Of a DNA stretch of 11,539 bases, positions 10,485-11,539 are shown piece after piece. The stretch's first letter is position 1; each line of letters opens with the position of its first letter. This stretch comes from Hydnum rufescens UP504 (lineage: Eukaryota > Basidiomycota > Agaricomycetes > Cantharellales > Hydnaceae): the NCBI GenBank assembly GCA_014904985.1, contig MU129470.1, forward strand, positions 1 to 11,539, written 5' to 3'. A program made the position numbers and the translations under genes. The notes beneath the pieces were generated by a model, which saw nothing but the letters and a program-made list of their open reading frames with translations, was not told where the DNA came from and did no database searches.

Positions 10485-10956
10485 CCCCTGGAGACTAGTG
10501 CTGTATGCACCGCCTAACTCCTGATGGAATTCCTTGGAGATCGTTAAGGGTGCACATGAATAAAATCCTAGGATATCTTTATATATCACAGGGAGGATAA
10601 CCCAGCCGAAGAGAATAGAAAATAAACTCACAACCTCGTTTTGGTTCCTGAAAGTGGCTGGTTCCTCTGGTTCCCTTGCAAAGTTTAGGTACAAGCATTA
10701 GCCAGGGTACTCATGATAACACGTTGCCCAGATCGTTGGTAGATTTTCTTTTGCGGAAGATGAGCGATTACTAGAACAAGAGGTCATGACGAAAGTCACA
10801 CATCCTGTTCGGGGATCTGGCCCCATTTTTCCGACATCACTGTGTGAAAAATGCTTTGGGTCCACGGCGTACGTGGAAGTCAGACGGCCGAATCTTTGAC
10901 GAGCTGTGGGACGCGTTGGACCAATTTGGGCTCCAGATTTACTGTACTGTAGGTTC
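10485..10956. other. Upstream DNA, no gene recognised
   Basis: This contains the promoter region of the minus-strand DUF3237-like gene on its left side. The right part (10700-10956) has a 95-codon minus-strand frame without recognisable motifs. Its character resembles repeat-derived DNA leading into the inverted-repeat cluster that starts at 10957, but that is an impression rather than a match. Confidence 0.4.
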
Positions 10957-11068
10957 GTGTCACGCGTCACACCCTGGGGTGTCACATGAAAAATTCACCC
11001 CGAAGGGGTAATTTTGCCAATTATGGCATTTTTTGGTCCCTATGGCCAGTTATGCGTAGTATACTACG
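10957..11068. repeat. Cluster of inverted repeats and a perfect palindrome
   Basis: Four palindromic elements lie within 112 bases. GTGTCAC occurs at 10957-10963 and again at 10979-10985, flanking ACACC-CTGG-GGTGT (10969-10982). AAAATTCACCCC (10990-11001) pairs with GGGGTAATTTT (11005-11015) with one bulged base and a 3-base loop. TGCCA-ATTA-TGGCA (11015-11028) is followed by six T. CGTAGTATACTACG (11055-11068) is a perfect 14-base palindrome. Such density is typical of transposon termini, miniature inverted-repeat elements or the ends of retroelements, but no transposase is visible nearby. Confidence 0.6.
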
Positions 11069-11122
11069 GGGGCTGTCGAAACACGTGGTCGGCGGGTGCC
11101 GGACGCATTACATAAGACGTAT

Positions 11123-11170
11123 GTGGTGGTGGTGGTGGTGGTGGTGGTGGGGGTGGTGGTGGGGGTGGTG
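11123..11170 (+). repeat. GTG trinucleotide microsatellite
   Basis: About sixteen copies of GTG in tandem are interrupted twice by extra G bases. Read as protein in either direction it gives poly-Val, poly-Trp/Gly or poly-Thr frames, which should not be taken as genes. Confidence 0.95.
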
Positions 11171-11431
11171 GCGGAAATATACCGCGGCAGGCTGCCTATG
11201 GGTAGTGATAAGGCGCCTAGGCGTCCTCTCACAAGGACATTATTAATTTATCTCCCCCTCGCGTCCCTCCTTTCCTGCGGAATTCCTCATGGGACTCGTG
11301 GTATGCTATTCTCCTCCGCTGATCCAGCTTTCCCTTCTTTGAGTCTTTGCCTGGCACTCTTGGTGCGTTTATCCACATTTCGGCGCATAGTGCGTATAGA
11401 TTTTGGGGTACGTTTCATGTGAGGGCATAAG

Positions 11432-11539
11432 TTAGGTTAGAGGGTGGGTCGTACTTAGCTTGGTAAATGCTGGAGTCGCTTCAATGAAGCTGGCCAGTCG
11501 TCCAATGTCGTCTATGGTGCCGAGTAGGTACCGCGGTTG
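11432..11539 (-). CDS. C-terminal exon of a protein entering from the right edge; resembles retroelement RNase H tail
   Basis: From the right edge the minus strand is open for 35 codons (QPRYLLGTIDDIGRLASFIE, then ATPAFTKLSTTHPLT) and stops at 11434-11432. A short conserved-looking tail with LLG-x(2-6)-L-x-x-F-I/L-x-x-T/S-x-A-F-T-K is what I remember at the very end of fungal non-LTR retrotransposon polyproteins, after the RNase H domain. The repeats and microsatellite just downstream of this stop would fit the 3' end of such an element. Only the last 35 residues are in the window, so the call is tentative; an ordinary host gene is possible. Confidence 0.33.
   Translation of the reverse strand, partial: QPRYLLGTIDDIGRLASFIEATPAFTKLSTTHPLT

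Noticed and set aside
10203..10694. Minus-strand open frame (163 codons) over the DUF3237-like promoter and exon 1
   Set aside because: It is in a third frame and reads through the TATA element, the signal peptide and the first intron donor, without recognisable motifs.
11096..11422. Plus-strand frame with poly-Val
   Set aside because: Its apparent composition comes from the GTG microsatellite; no start context or motif supports it.

Overview
The window looks like a piece of an Agaricomycete (mushroom-forming basidiomycete) genome. Coding regions are cut by many short GT-AG introns (mostly 45-93 nt), and the recognisable families (a NACHT P-loop protein, a fungal nucleotidyltransferase-fold protein, a DHA1-type MFS transporter) are ones typically expanded in that group. 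This is eukaryotic DNA, so most long open frames on the opposite strand are shadows, and real genes appear only when exons are joined. I joined them by hand from splice signals, reading phase and remembered family sequence. No alignment or transcript was available.

Layout from left to right. Positions 1-170 (minus) hold the start of a NACHT domain that runs off the left edge and carries a frameshift; a weak possible N-terminal helical piece lies near 820-930. Positions 1827-2845 (minus) hold a two-exon nucleotidyltransferase-fold gene. Positions 3557-5007 (minus) hold a complete eight-exon nitronate monooxygenase gene, the best-supported feature here. Positions 6283-6865 (minus) hold a clean two-exon gene that I do not recognise. 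Positions 7696-8640 (plus) hold a broken MFS drug/H+ antiporter gene that keeps both ends but has lost the middle of the protein. Positions 9739-10450 (minus) hold a four-exon secreted protein resembling DUF3237, intact except for one apparent extra base in a CCCCGGGG run just after the signal peptide. From 10957 to the right edge there is a cluster of inverted repeats, a GTG microsatellite, and an exon end that resembles the C-terminus of a retroelement RNase H protein.

The genes do not form an obvious pathway or cluster. Nitronate oxidation, a putative solute exporter and a secreted DUF3237-like protein could all serve chemical defence or scavenging, but nothing in the sequence ties them together. 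The mix of intact enzymes with decayed NACHT and MFS genes and repeat-like DNA suggests an accessory, rearranging region rather than a conserved core block. I did not find a convincing new multi-gene system. The items most worth checking are the unrecognised gene at 6283-6865, the single-base break in the DUF3237-like gene, the internally deleted transporter with its possibly hybrid intron, and the repeat cluster at the right end.
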